A DNA stretch of 64,000 bases from Linnemannia schmuckeri (GCA_029449235.1 JANATG010000003.1:1860001-1924000); one strand, 5' to 3'. Positions 34,916 through 47,448 are shown, counted from the stretch's first letter. The notes: generated from the letters alone by a model not told the origin. Translations and numbers: made by a program.

Positions 34916-37335
34916 ATGTTGAGATCAGGCGCAGGATATTTTTTATTAGACATTGTAGTTTTATTTTCATTTGTACAGCCAAGAAAAAGTATAGATTCAA
35001 CTTTGCAATCCTATATCCATTGCATGTGCTTGATGAATTTATCAGGCAAAAAGTCGACGAGAGATCACCCATGCCCAAGAAATATAACGTCAATGCCAAG
35101 GGAAATGCCAAAGGAGTGTAATACGATACGACTGATAAAAGAAGATTGGTCATAAGTAGCTCCAACAACCATCAGGACACAAGACCCGCCCCTTCTTCCT
35201 GCCTGAGCTGTCCTTCAGCTTTTATTTCAGGCTCGCAAACATGTCAACCCATGTCTTCTTCTTTTGTCGCTTACTCTCACTCCTTCTTCACATAGACATT
35301 TTTTTTTCAACCAACTTCATAATCCTCTATCCATTTGGTGGATTGTTACCTGTATTGAAAAAGCAAGGTTCCTATCTACTTCCAGCTCGTAATACCTCAT
35401 TTGGCAAACAAAAGAAAACGCCAACCCCCTCAACGTGCACCATCTAAAAAACCACGTCTAGTTTAAATCCGTGAAAAAAAAGAAAAGAAAAGAAAAGACG
35501 GCACTACATCTTCAATGCTGAAAGGAAGAAAACAAGGCAGACGTAGAAAGGAGATGTACATCCCAGGGAAGTGATACCAAAGTCGTATCTCTCTCTATCA
35601 TAAAAATACGCGCCATATTGACCATCACAAACGGAACACAAAGAAATCCGCGTCCACATTGAAGTATAAACATGACATCGTTTCACTTGAAGCCTTCTTC
35701 AAATCCTGCACTCTTTCTCAGACAAACCGCGCCTTCGTCTGGCACTCAACAAATCGAGCAGATACTGAGAAAATATGTTATCACCTCTGGCATTTTTTTT
35801 TTTTTAAGAGAGTTTTGGTTTTCTTTTTCTATACTACGATTGCTATCCTCTACTAGTCATAAATCATCTCCGCCATGAATCGCATATAACTAATAAAATG
35901 AAAAACGCGTATGTTCAAGAAAGAAAAAAGGAGTATAGGAGTATACGGCAACGCTCGCTGCAATATCAAAGGTACCAATACCTATTTTCACAGCGCATAT
36001 ACCATTTGTGTTTTTTTGATTTTTTTTTACACGTCCGCTAAGGTTCTAAAGAATGAAGCGACAAAGCAAAAAGCAGGCACTTGTAAGCAGGGCTTACAAC
36101 CCAGTCGTGTATCCAGCAGGAGGATCAACGGATGAAAAACAATGCCACTTGATTTGAGTTCCCGCTCGCGGGAAAAGCTCCCAGCAATGGTGAAGCACGA
36201 TCTCATACTACAGAAATAAATAGTCGCATAGAAAAATTAATTCTCCAATTTCACACAGCAAAAAAAATGTAATAATGAAATCATCGAGCAACATCAACAC
36301 AGAAAAAAAAGCATGCTTGTGAGGTATTCTCCATTCGTGAAACGATCGTCTTTAACCAAGATATCAACAATCTATCACCGTCCTTTCAAGCAAGTGTATG
36401 GACTCACATTGACGTACAGCATCGTCTCTCGACCTTCACCGTTGTAATACCGACTCAAAAAAAAAAAAAAATCAAGGCTGCTCGCTACAACGTCCACCGG
36501 CCATTTCCACAGCAAATGGTACATGAGCGGCCATAGTTTTGAGCAGACTTGTCTTGGTCCTGTTGGAATGTGAAAATGTTATTTTTTTGGTGGCGTCTTT
36601 AACATAGATATCTCAGAGGGCTGCTTCTCTCTCGCTCGTCTTTTATGCTTTGTGCTCCTTTGTTTACCTTTGAAGAACGGACGTTGGAATTTATGTTTTC
36701 AGTTGATTGGTGCATGCTATTTAACCCCTGGTATAACAAACTGGTCTTTTATCCACATTAAAACATCCTTGTCATTACCCTTCAACGGATCGATGTGTTG
36801 ATTGCTTGTGTGGAAAATGGCCAGAACCCGGTACTTTGTTGTTATGGACAAAGACGTGTTTGTGGTGTCTCTCTTTTTGTCGCCCCTTTATTTTTTTTTC
36901 TCTGTCTATTTGCGTCATCTGTGCCTGTTATGTATTTTTGAAGGCAAGTGACCATGCGCAAAGAGAGACAAGAGAGACAACGACAAGGGCTGGTTCAAAT
37001 CCAGGGGCCAATTGTTGTGCCCACTTGATCAAGTTGCACTTTAATTGACTGCAGACAGAGGGGGACAAAGCAGAGGAGTGCGACGACACTCCTTCCTTTT
37101 CTTTCTTTCTTTCTTTCTTTCTTTTGTTTCCTAGTTGTTTCCCCATTCCCATCTCCACCTTCTTCGCTGTCGTTTTCTTCATTTCATTCCTCATTCCCAT
37201 TCTCTTTTTCTTCTTCTTCCTTCTTGTTGAAATAAAAAAGAAAAAGTACCTGTCATACACCAAAGCAGTTACTATCTTCTTGTACTCTTCACAACCCAAC
37301 TACAATCAATTTTACACGTCGATAGTTATTCCGGG
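34916..37335. other. 2.4-kb intergenic region
   Basis: No gene is supported. It holds A/T tracts, a small hairpin TTCCCG-CTCG-CGGGAA at 36159-36174, a tRNA B-box-like string near 36993 without a tRNA fold, a (CTTT)n repeat at 37101-37124, and a pyrimidine-rich leader before the next ATG. Confidence 0.5.
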
Positions 37336-40300
37336 ATGCTTTCAGGAAGGTCTGCCGCAGAAAAGGCAGAACGAAGGGCAGCCAAGACCCAATCGCTCTA
37401 CGTCGCGACGCCTTCGTCAATGCCCACCAGCTCCTCTCTCCCTGCAACCCGTTCTGCCTTTCTTCAACACAACAACAACAACCCTCAATTATACGCAGGA
37501 GGCGGACAATCACCATTTTCACAACAGCAACAGCAGCAACAACAGCCACTATATTCTTCCGTCGTAGCCACGGGCTCACCCTTCCCCTCGAACTACCATC
37601 ACACCAGCAACACGCCGACAAAGTCCCCCAAGAAGGGAAGGCCTTTCTCGATGATGTTCCTTCACCCACATGACGAGGCCCACAAGCAACAGCAGGAAGG
37701 GTATGATCAACACCAACAACAACAACAGCACCATCCACACCAGCAGTCGTTCCAACAGAGCACATATCCTCAACACCAGGCACTCAACGAGTCGGACGAG
37801 GACGCTGCTCTTGCAGCAGCAGCAGCAGGTGCTGGAGGAGGGGACAATCAGTCTTTGCATTCAACTGTGGTTGACTTTGTCGAGAGTGACCTCCGGGATG
37901 CCGATGCCGACACCAAGCAGCTCATTGCCCACTTGACTGATCTCGATGTAAGTGTTGCATGCAACAAGAACGCGGTTTTACCTATTGTTGCTGCTCACAA
38001 TAGTAGAGTATTCTGTCTTTCTCACACCCCCGCCCAATCGGATTTTTACTACAAATATAGTCAGGGTTGCCTATCCTGCTAGAACGGATCAAGCAGAACC
38101 TTCACTCTTGCAAGGTAAAGAAACAACGCCTTATAGGTAATAATCACAGGTAGCAAAGAGAAAGAGACGAAGGGCTACTAAAAAGGCGCTGTTATCGTCT
38201 CATTTGATAGGACTTGGTCTCGTTCCTTAAGAAGCGATCGGTCATGGAGGCAGAGTATGGGACAAGTCTTTTGAAGCTTTCTTCTGGCATGCGGGAAACC
38301 TATCGTCAACAACAGCCAGAAGGAAGCAGCTTTTACAGCGCCGGTAATGGCAGTAGCGGCGGCAACAGTAGTGGAACCTACATCGGCGCCAGCAGTAACA
38401 GCAATAGCACCCCCGCGGTGGCCCATTACAAGCAAGGATCGTACGGAGATGGCTGGAACCATATTTTGGAGATGCATGAGCGGATGGGCAACAACCGACT
38501 CGAGCTCTCAAGAGACCTTCAGGTTCTTTCGGAAGAGCTATCGGCAATCTACAAGGAGACCGATCGCAGTCGTAAGCAGGTGAGGAAGAAAACGTTTATT
38601 CGTGATAAGACTGGCGATCTACTCTTGCAGGAACGAAAAAAAGGAGGTAGCGCAGAAATCCAAGTATCTGACAAAGGGTTCTCATTCACCTCTTTTGTTT
38701 GTGTATGTGTCTAGTTCAAGGAGGCAGGAGCAAAACAGGAGAGAATCGTACAGGAGCATGAACAAAATCTAGACAAGGTAAATACCAAACAATGACTACC
38801 TGCATACAAAAACCAAAAGGTCCGAGTATCGCAAAAAGGCAACTAACACCCCCCTTCTCCTTGCAAAATCATCTTACCTTCTCTTCTCATTTACTTGTTA
38901 TTCCTCTCCGCGCTGTATAGGCAAAGCAAAAGTACGATTCGCTGACGGAGGAGTGGGAGCGCGCCATTCTGCAAAAGTCGGCTGACCCATTCGCAGCCAA
39001 GAAGACTGTGAACAAGGGAATGACCATGAGTATTTTCAGACAGCCCAAGTCTGTCAGTCAGGTAATAATGCGTCACTAAGCCATTCTTTGTTTCAGTGAA
39101 GAGTCGATTGGCTAATATGTGGATACGTGTCGTTAACAATCCTTGTTGTTTTTGTTCGCTGCAATAGCTTCACAAGCAGGAAGAAGAGGCGAGGGCAAAG
39201 GCAACAGTGGCACATGAGCAGTACAAGACTCAGTTAGCCAAGACGAACGATATGCGGCAATACTACTTCTCCAAGATCCTGCCAAGCATCTTAAAGGTAC
39301 CGCACAAATGTTACGTTCAAGTTCTCGCTCACCCATGCAATTGGTCCCAACTTCATGTTACTCACTATTTCTTTTTGTCAATGAAAAACTACTAGAACTT
39401 GAAAGACACGATTGACGAGTCGGACCTGTCGCTGCAGTACTACTTGATGCGCTATGGATACATGTCCGAGGACTACATGATGAAGGATGCCGTTATCCTG
39501 AACCCCATCAACGGATCAGGTACAATATCAGGGGTCGAACAAGCACAAAGGCGCCAGAAGCAACTCATCATTTTACTGGGTACTAATATGTTTGGCCAAC
39601 GGACTTCAACCTTCTAGATTTGGGTTTGCGCGACAGAGTTGATATGATCAACAAAGATACCGACCTCCAGGCGTTCATTCAAACTTACTCAGTCAAGGCC
39701 AACACTGTGACAAAGTCCGCCGCCCCATATCAAGAGTACCTCATGGTTAGTGCGACATCTCTTCCTTTTTTTTTTTTTTGACCTTCTATTGGACACAAAG
39801 GTTGATTCTAACCCGGAGTGCTGCCTCCTTATTTGTAGTCAACGCAAGCACAGTCGATTATCAATCCGAAGCCGATCTTTGGATGTGATCTGGCAGAGCA
39901 GCTTATTCGTGACGAGGCGGACCTGCCCGAGATTGTCGTCAAGTGCACAGAGGCAATAGAACGCTTTGGTAAGAACTGGTCTTGTCATTTTGCCCTTTTA
40001 GTTTCCATATTTGCGATATTCTAATCGTGACGCTGAGCTTACATGTCGTTTTTTTTATTGAATCCATCATTTCATAGGCATGGATGTCAGAGGAATCTAC
40101 CGTGTCTCTGGAATCACATCCGCAACAAACCGCCTCCGTTCTGCCTTTGACCGGGGTAACTAAGAGAATGCACACAACAGGATCAACTTGCCTTATTACC
40201 AGGTTCAAACTATTATCTGTACTTACAATCACTTCCTTCTTCCCAAATCCTATTTATTAGATTGCTCGGCGGTGGATCTGAGCAGCGAAGAGAACTGTGG

Positions 40301-41258
40301 AGATATCAACAGTGTCGCCAGTGTGTTAAAGACATGGTTCCGAGAACTCCCCGATCCCCTATTGACACGACAACTGTACCCAGAGTTCATCAGGGCCGCG
40401 AGTATCGAGGATCCGGCTATGCAGTTAATGAACCTCCATCAAGTCACTAACCAGCTTCCAGACCCTAATTATGCTACCCTCAAGTTCTTGATGTGTCACT
40501 TGAACAAGTAAGCATTTGGACGAGAAAAGGCTGTTCATGTGTAGATGCCTTGATTTTGAGCAATGCCCTAATTCAATTTTTTATTTTTATTTTTATTTTA
40601 TTTTATTTGTGTTCCTAGGGTGCAGGCGAATCAGGAGGTCAACAAGATGGGAGCGTCGAATCTGGGACTGATCTTTGGACCAACTTTGACGAACACGAGC
40701 GGTGATGGGGATGCGGTGACGAATCTTGCGGATATGGGTCTTCAATGTCGGATCATCGAGTCCTTACTCAACAACTATGGCGCCATCTTTGATATTGACG
40801 ACGAGGAGGAGGAGGGGGCAGACAGAGGAGAGTATCAGGAGCAAGAGGAGAGTGTGGCTGTGGAAGGTGAGGGCGAGGACGATTATGTCGAGCAGGAGTT
40901 TGGACACCCTCAGCAGCATCGCCACCAGCACCAGAATTATCAACGTGGAGGTGGGATGATGGTTCACCCTATTGACGAGGATGACGAAGACGCTGACTTC
41001 CAGAATGAGGTTACGGAAGGATTTGCGGCGGTTAATCTTCGTGATGATGGCGCTCAACCAAATGGGGAGTATGGCTATGAGGGCCAACAAGGGGGTCTGG
41101 GACAGCACCAGCCGAATGGGTATGATCGGACCTCACAGGATGCATTTGAAGAAGACTTTGGGCCCCGTGGTGGCAGCGACGACGTTGGAGGTGGAGGAGG
41201 AGCAGGAGAGCAATATGAGCATGGGTCGGCTGAGACCTCTCCTACCCAGCGCGCTTAA
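37336..41258 (+). CDS. F-BAR / RhoGAP protein (Rgd1-like)
   Basis: Twelve exons: 37336-37947, 38061-38114, 38211-38579, 38715-38777, 38921-39061, 39168-39296, 39396-39519, 39618-39745, 39839-39968, 40078-40155, 40261-40507 and 40619-41258, giving 904 aa. Order: Gln/His-rich disordered N-terminus (1-190); F-BAR domain (about 200-460; LPILLERIKQNL, FLKKRSVMEAEYG, KAKQKYDSLTEEWERA), which binds and bends membrane; RhoGAP domain (about 545-735) with arginine finger R592 in GIYRVSG, LKTWFRELPDPLL and NKMGASNLGLIFGPTL; acidic tail. It should switch off Rho GTPases at the cortex, as Rgd1 does for Rho3/Rho4. The 18-codon second exon is needed to complete F-BAR helix 1. A ~40-residue Ser/Gly/Asn insert follows helix 1. 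Confidence 0.93.
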
Positions 41259-41353
41259 CAGCTGGAGCTGCCGATGATCATTTTTTTATATTTTCTCTTA
41301 GAACAAAGCGCCAGTAATAATTACTATTTTTTGAAACGTGTCATGTAGAGTAT

Positions 41354-42966
41354 TTATGATCTCGGACGTTGCATAATGTTATTGATATTGCTGTTGAAAT
41401 CTAACAGGCTACAATCGCCTCCGCTTGACGCCTTGGGGTCCGTCCCCATCGCCACCGTCACCACCACCGACTCCTCCTCTTCTTCCTGCGCCTCAATCTC
41501 ATCCTGCTGCTGCTCCTTTCCAGATCTCACTCCACCCTCTGCACTACCACCACCTACATCGCCACTGGCCAACCGCCTCAAAATCCCAGAAAGATCCTCA
41601 TTCGTAAAATAATCACTCCTCCCAAACTTCTCTCCCTGTCCTTGTCCCCGCTGTTCTTGCCCTTGCCTTTGCCGTTGAAGAAACTCAGACTCTCTTCGCC
41701 AGCGAACAAACCCACCAAAGAGCAGCAATACATCTAGGAGCGAGTTGCCTCGAAGGAGGAGGGTTTTTATCTGTTCTGCTCATCGCTCCATACATCCATG
41801 TCGCCGGGCTTCGTCTTCGTTGTTACCGTGGGAGGGGTGGGGAGGTTGAAGGGTATGGTGATTGTGAGGTTGGAGAGGGTAGTTGTGCTCGTAGTGGCAG
41901 ACGACTAGGGTGACATCCACCATCCTGCCATTGCCACCGCCCTGACTACGCGCCAGGGGTTTAGAGATCCCCACGTACGCCGTGAGCTGAGCCTTGCACC
42001 CACCCCCAATGCCACCGCCATCGCCGGAGAAGCCCGGCTGCGTTCCCGTCGTCGTGATCTCAGCTCTTGCTCTTGCTCCTGTTCCTGTTTCTGCTCCTGT
42101 TCCGCTAGGCGGTCCATGATGATGATGACGAGAATAAATAAAGTACAAACATCTCTTTGCAGTCATCTCAGTAGCCTGGCCAACATCACCGCTACCGCTA
42201 GAAAGATGTGCCGCAGAAGCAGCAGGAGCAGCGGCCCACCTGACAAGTGTAAACTCACATCCAATAGTGACCTGATGATCCTCCAACCAAGCTCGGAACA
42301 TCTCGTTTGGGACATGGAAGCTAAGAATTCCTGGGGTCGGGGAGGGGAATGAGGTTGTCCCATCCAAGATTGAGCGTGTCCCTTGGGTTATTGGGTGGAT
42401 CCGTGGTGGTTGTGGGATGGTTGTGGAGGCGGGGTTGCGGTTGTGGTTGAGGCCGAGGACTTTCCAGGCTTCGTAGGTGCAAAAGTTGGTTGTGAGGGCG
42501 TCCATGATAATGTTATAGTTTGATTGCGCTATCGCCTTTCTCTCCTCGTCCGGGAATATCTAATTGACATTTAAAAAATAAACCCAGATGAATGAGGTTT
42601 TGTTTCAGTGTATGAAGTACTATCCACACGGATACGCGTATTGCCCAATGTAATTTTTTTTACCTCAAGGTTCATATGAAAATAGTGATTTTTTGTTTCT
42701 GCAGGCGGGGATTGACTAGTGTGGTTGTTGTTGACGGGTTCAGGCTCTTCTCTGAAACGGATATCGTCATCTTGCAGTTCAGGGTCCAGCCCGAGAGAGT
42801 CGTCAGCCAATTGTTTCAGGTCCCAAAGAGCCCCGCCTGCCAAGTCTGACGGTCGTCTTTGCGTATCGGTTTCCTTGAAAGTATCAGTCATTTTGATGGT
42901 TGCAGGTTCCGTTTCGACATTTAAGAGAACTTGAACGTCGGCGTTGGGTATGCGGGTAGCTGCCAT
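41354..42966 (-). CDS. uncharacterised protein with a decayed paralogue next to it
   Basis: Modelled exons are 42664-42966, 41827-42559 and 41354-41733, giving 471 aa. I do not recognise the family. Visible features: an acidic N-terminal region, a hydrophobic/aromatic middle (SNYNIIMDAL, YEAWKVLGLN, WLEDHQVTIGCEFTLV, AYVGISKPL, MVDVTLVV), a Gly/Thr-rich linker and an acidic Gln/Glu C-terminus. The middle blocks recur in the pseudogene at 43962-44963, so the coding direction is firm. The 3' structure is not: a 93-nt segment (41734-41826) holds an in-frame TGA and has GT...AG ends. It could be an intron, as modelled, or damaged coding sequence. If unspliced, the protein ends after ...GCMER. It converges on the RhoGAP gene with a 95-bp gap. 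Confidence 0.5.
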
Positions 42967-43961
42967 GGTGGGTAATGTTCGTGTTGGTAATGCCTGAGCT
43001 TTGACAAAACGCGTCCTAAATGGAGGTGAGAAGCCGTGGGTGGTTGACGTTGTTGTTGTATTTGCTGTTATGGAAGGTGATTAGTATTCGTCAATGGTCA
43101 TGCTGTATGTCCATGCAGTGGTTCTGTTTGTGAAATCGAGTAGTTGGCGGATGCGAAGAGCTGAAGTCTGGGCATGTAGACAGCAAAAGAAAAGGAGGGA
43201 CAGGGGTTCTTCTTTTTTCGCGTTTTTTGAAACTCTTTTATTTCATGTCTTGCAAAATCGATCAGCAAAGAGATGGAGAACGAAAAATGACAAACTACGC
43301 CTTCCTGCACTTGACGCCTTGCGGTATCTTGGCAAATAGCACGTCAAGTAGCTGCTTGACCACAACAAGGCGATTCACCAATGCTTTTCACACGATCTAT
43401 GCATGGTGTGAAGTAGTTGCTGTCACGTTCTTCCATATACCACCGCAGCAAGTACTTAGAGTCTGTTGGGCACCTTTCCTGTATTCTTTCATCGGTCGTC
43501 CCTGCGAGAGCCTGCCTTGTTGTTGGATGGTCCACATGCTGTGCAGCAGGCACTCCAAGTTCCTCTATCACCTGCCGTGTTGGTGGTCCATTGAAGTTGG
43601 CAAGTGAATGAGAATAACGTGGTGCGTGTGAATGTGGTGACGATAAGAAAAAAGTGAAATGAGACAAAGAAGGTTTTTGGTTTTCAGGGTCCAGGAAAAT
43701 TTATGTGCAGACTGGCGATTTTGTACGGCCAAAGGACATTTCTCTCATATCAAATACACGTTTTTTTTATTCACTTATTACCAACATCTACTAGGGACGC
43801 GATCGCTAGGCGTTATCATCTGGAAGTCGTTCTTGTTCAACAGATTGTTGACTAGCGCTGTTACGTGGTCCATTCAGGGTGCAAACTCATTGTGGACACA
43901 TTAGTCCAGGTATCTTCATAAGAGGCCCAGAATGTTATCAATTGACCGTTGCTCGCTTTTT
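42967..43961. other. spacer between the two paralogues, with an orphan ORF
   Basis: A minus-strand open frame at 43344-43611 has mixed, coding-like composition (EELGVPAAQHVDHPTTRQ...) but no ATG. It starts after a possible acceptor (CGGCAG) and ends at a TGA. I cannot assign it; it may be a gene remnant. The rest holds no gene. Confidence 0.35.
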
Positions 43962-44963
43962 TCATTTAGTACCTCTATCCCTAACATCTTCCACTACCTT
44001 CATTGCATCTCCTTCGCCTATTTCACCGTCTACCTCCTGATCTTCCTGCACTTTCTCTGATCCTGCAGCATCCTCTTGCTCCACTGGTACTTCCACGTCT
44101 TCCACGCCTTCCTGCTGCTCTTCATCAATCCTCGTCAGTTGTCTCAATGTGCCAAGTATTCCCCGCGTCACAAAATCACTCCTCCTAAACCTCTTCCTCT
44201 GCCTTCCTCTTGCTCTTACACACGTCAGCTCCCGACGACGCTTCGTATTCATTTCCAACAAAAGTACATCCTAAACCGTTGTCCCCTCGCCAAAAGCGCC
44301 CTAACATGTCGCCACAACCGCTTCTTCCTCAACCTTCGATCCATCTCCTCCCAGTCAACATTCTCCACCATCCAATCCCTCTTCTTGTTCTTCGCCCTTT
44401 CCTGACACGACCGTGTAGTGTATGCTTGTGTTCATACTTGTACACAACCAACATTACATCTACCATCTTTCCAACATCCCCATCATGGATGGGGTTCGAT
44501 ATTCCTGCGTAGGCTATAAACTGGCTTTACAATCCACAGCCTTGGTCTCCTGCCCCTGTGTCTTGCCCGAAGCACCACCTCGGATGCGTCCCTTCGGCAC
44601 AGTCCGTCTGATCCAGCACAAGGGTAATCGTACCTCCAAATGGCTTTGGCAGACATCTTGGAGTTGGTCGAATAAGGCTGTGGAGTGGAGGATTTCAGAA
44701 TGAACGTGCATCCGATGGCGGCTTGCTGATCAGCTAGCCAGGTGGGGGACATGTCGTCAAGGATCAGAAAACTGATGGAGCCTGGTTGGGGTTTTGGGGT
44801 GATGCCGTCCTTTTTGCGGGTGTCCTGAGAGAATATGCAGTAGTGAGTGCTGGCGATGGCGGAGCTGCGGTCGAGGTCGAGGACCTTTCAGGCTTCATTG
44901 ATGCAGTGGTTGCTGGTGTAGAAGTCGTAATTGGATCGTCCCAGGCTCAAGTCCAGATTCTGT
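43962..44963 (-). pseudogene. decayed copy of the gene at 41354-42966
   Basis: Blocks of the neighbour are recognisable in order on the same strand: SNYDFYTSNHCINEA-stop-KVLDLD (neighbour SNYNIIMDAL...EAWKVLGLN), WLADQQAAIGCTFIL (WLEDHQVTIGCEFTLV), AYAGISNP (AYVGISKP), KMVDVMLVVYKYEH (RMVDVTLVVCHYEH) and DVLLLEMNTKRRREL (DVLLLFGGFVRWRRES). Disruptions: TGA at 44888-44890 where the neighbour has Trp, TAA at 44527-44529, and at least two frame changes. The counterpart of the first exon was not found. Some breaks could be introns, but the Trp-to-stop change inside a conserved block favours a pseudogene. Divergence is high, so the duplication is old. Confidence 0.65.
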
Positions 44964-45230
44964 AACCACTGAACCCTCCACAAATGTGACGCAGAGGTAC
45001 ATAGTTGAAACGCTAAAATTACACTCAGCATATACCTCGATCGGTTTAAAGAGAGACTTCACTTTCATTCAACAGCTCCATTTCATCAACGAAACCTCAA
45101 GCATTCAGGATCGGCTTTTTCACAGGACCGGAGGAGCAACAAGGACATCGGGCGACACATTAACAAACATTCCAGAGTAGGAACGGTCCCAACGCGCAAA
45201 GCACACATAACACAAGTCTAAAAACAAATA

Positions 45231-46157
45231 ATGGCAGCATATCGTCCAATGGGAGCCGGAGGACCCACAGGAGGACCAGGAGGGATGCCTGGAGGAGTTG
45301 GTGGCGTTGGAGGAGCTGGAGCAGGACTAGGCACAGGCGCAGGGAGCCCCGTCATCGGAGGTGGCGGGGTAGCTACATCAGCAGCTGGAGGAGCAGCAGG
45401 AGGAGGGGCTGGTGCTGCCGCAGGTGCAGCGGGTGGAGCAACGAGGAACACGAACTTGAGCGCGCTTCAGGAGATCGAGGAGGCCTACAACAAACGGCTG
45501 GATATGGATGTTGCGCAGCTGATGGAATCCTTTGGTGATATTATCAAAACCGCGTCCGTAAGTTTATTGTTGCGCCCTTTCCTTACTTGTCCACAAAAAT
45601 GTTGATGTGGTTATCATTTACCATGTTTTATGTTGTTTACGCGTTCATTCAGTCCAGGATGTGTGATGTGAGACGAAGAGGGATGGATATAGAGAGAGAG
45701 AAAGAAAGAAGAAATGACTGGATGTGAGTGAGAATTCACGAACCATGGGACTGACGACACTAGAACATACACACTCTCTCTCAAAAACGCACATGCTTAC
45801 ATCCAAAACACAAATCACAAACAATAGATCACCCACAGCGAATCATTAGCGCAATCAAAGGACAAATACAAGCTCGCCCAAGAATCCTATCAGATCCAAG
45901 GTCGAGCCACCAACATTGTCTCGTCCGCGGAATCCCTGCTTGCCATGGTGACAGAGCTCAAGCAGACATTGTTGTTAAACGACACGACGACATTGGCACA
46001 GCTCTCAACACAGCGACAGCAGGAACTGTCGAGTCAAAAGACTGCAGTAAAACAGAGGGTGATGGGATTGAAGGAGGAGGTGGATAAGACGATTTGGGAA
46101 CTTGAGCAGGCTTGTTATGGGTCTTCTGTTGGCGTTTCTTCTACGTCGGTGGTGTAG
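45231..46157 (+). CDS. MED22: Mediator subunit 22 (Med22/Srb6)
   Basis: Exons 45231-45557 and 45828-46157 give 218 aa. Med22 is a small head-module subunit of Mediator, heterodimerising with Med11 to link activators with RNA polymerase II. The family core is clear: EEAYNKRLDMDVAQLMESF and IIKTAS at the end of exon 1, then YQIQGRATNIVSSAESLLAM and ELKQTLLLND in exon 2, all predicted helical. The core is about 140 aa; the first 70 residues are a Gly/Ala-rich low-complexity extension not seen in yeast Srb6. Confidence 0.93.
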
Positions 46158-46428
46158 CATGGCCGATGGTTGCTTCTTTTACTGGAGATAATAAACTCCC
46201 AGTTGTATCATACATGTACGAGGAAACAATAGGAAAAGCAACGCAGCCATGCATTTTTATTTTTGAAAAAAAAAAAACGGGATATGTACAGAAGGAATTG
46301 CAAAACAAACAGTGGTAGATTTTTTTTCATCCCATGGGTCAAGGCGAGCGATCAGACCTCTCTCCTTCCATTTTCGTTCTCTCTCCCCTTTTTTTTTCTT
46401 CTTGTTCCACACACTTGACGCTCGTCCT

Positions 46429-46915
46429 TCAGTCAAGCATTTGTCCATTGAGGATCATGCTCCGCATAGGGCTGCTGGACCGTGAGATCTGGTCCTTTTG
46501 TGAGGCGGTGGGTTTGAGAGCATCGACAGCCTTGATGTGTGCCATTGGCGCAGTAGGACCTTGGTGGGTATTGGGGATGTCGTGCGCGGAGTCTGGACCC
46601 GGTTCGTTTCGATCATGGTGGACATTGCCAGATCGACCACTGACCGAGAATTTGCGGAAAAGGCCTCCAATTCCTCCACCTCCTCCGCCGCCACCGCCGG
46701 TATCAGAAGAATCATGAGCGTGTGTTGTTGTCGTGGTATTGAAGGTGGGTTCGTGCATGTCGTTGACGTGACGGGAGAGTGGGGGGGATGAACCAAAGAG
46801 GCTTTGTCTTCTACCACGATCATCCTATTTCGTAGTAGTGTTGTACGGTGATAGGGGAGATATGGTCTGTTAGTATGCTTCCACGTTTTGTGTTGATGTT
46901 GATTATGTTGGTGCC

Positions 46916-46947
<32 letters not shown>

Positions 46948-47448
46948 GCCCAAGAAATAAATGACGACTCTCTAAGCAAATAGATAAGCATGCTAAGAAA
47001 TACATACGATGGAAGTGGGAGAGGTAGCTACGTTTGCAGTTGTTGTCAAGGGGTTTGTAAAGTTAGCTGAGAAACGACGGTTCAACGAAGACGGAATGCT
47101 TGACGACAATGAAGCTAGGGTAGAAGAAGGCGTGGCATTGGTACCACCTCCTCCGGAAGAAGAGACAGACGAGGGGGATATGATGTGGCTGAGGAAGGGG
47201 TTAGGGTTGATGGATGATGATGCGGAGAAGGTTGCGATAGGGGATGTGGGTCCTGCTGCAGTGGAAGAAGAGGCGGGGCCGGGGAGGCCGAAGGAGGTCG
47301 ACATGGACCGTCGGCGTGGCATAGCGATCGAGAGTGGAGCTGTTTTTGAGGTGTTGTTGTTGTTGTTGTTGTTGTTGGTATAAAAGTTGTCGCGGTTGCG
47401 GTGTTCGTTGAGGATGCTTGAGGTTGACTGAGAGCGTTGGTGTGACAT
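46429..47448 (-). CDS. small disordered protein with repeated RRxS sites
   Basis: Exons 47008-47448 and 46429-46824 give 278 aa. No family recognised. It is Ser/Thr/Asn-rich and predicted disordered, with basic-Ser sites of protein kinase A or 14-3-3 type: PRRRSMSTS, LNRRFSANF, GRRQSLFG and FRKFSVSG. A poly-Gly run (GGGGGGGGG) precedes GIGGLFRKF. The intron is phase 0 and contains an A29 tract at 46916-46944 on the + strand. The two exons are joined because the acceptor after GAAATAG restores a long frame. A regulated adaptor is a guess. Confidence 0.75.

Noticed and set aside
36993..37003. GGTTCAAATCC, identical to a tRNA B box
   Set aside because: No matching acceptor stem, A box or anticodon arm lies in the 70 nt upstream, so no tRNA fold is possible.
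38629..38677. Possible extra exon between F-BAR exons 3 and 4
   Set aside because: A possible frame exists, but the donor would be GTTCTC. Direct joining of 38579 to 38715 gives a canonical, in-frame F-BAR helix.
46455..46991. 178-codon minus-strand frame overlapping the RRxS protein
   Set aside because: It starts in a translated homopolymer and competes with the spliced frame, which has proper donor and acceptor sites.
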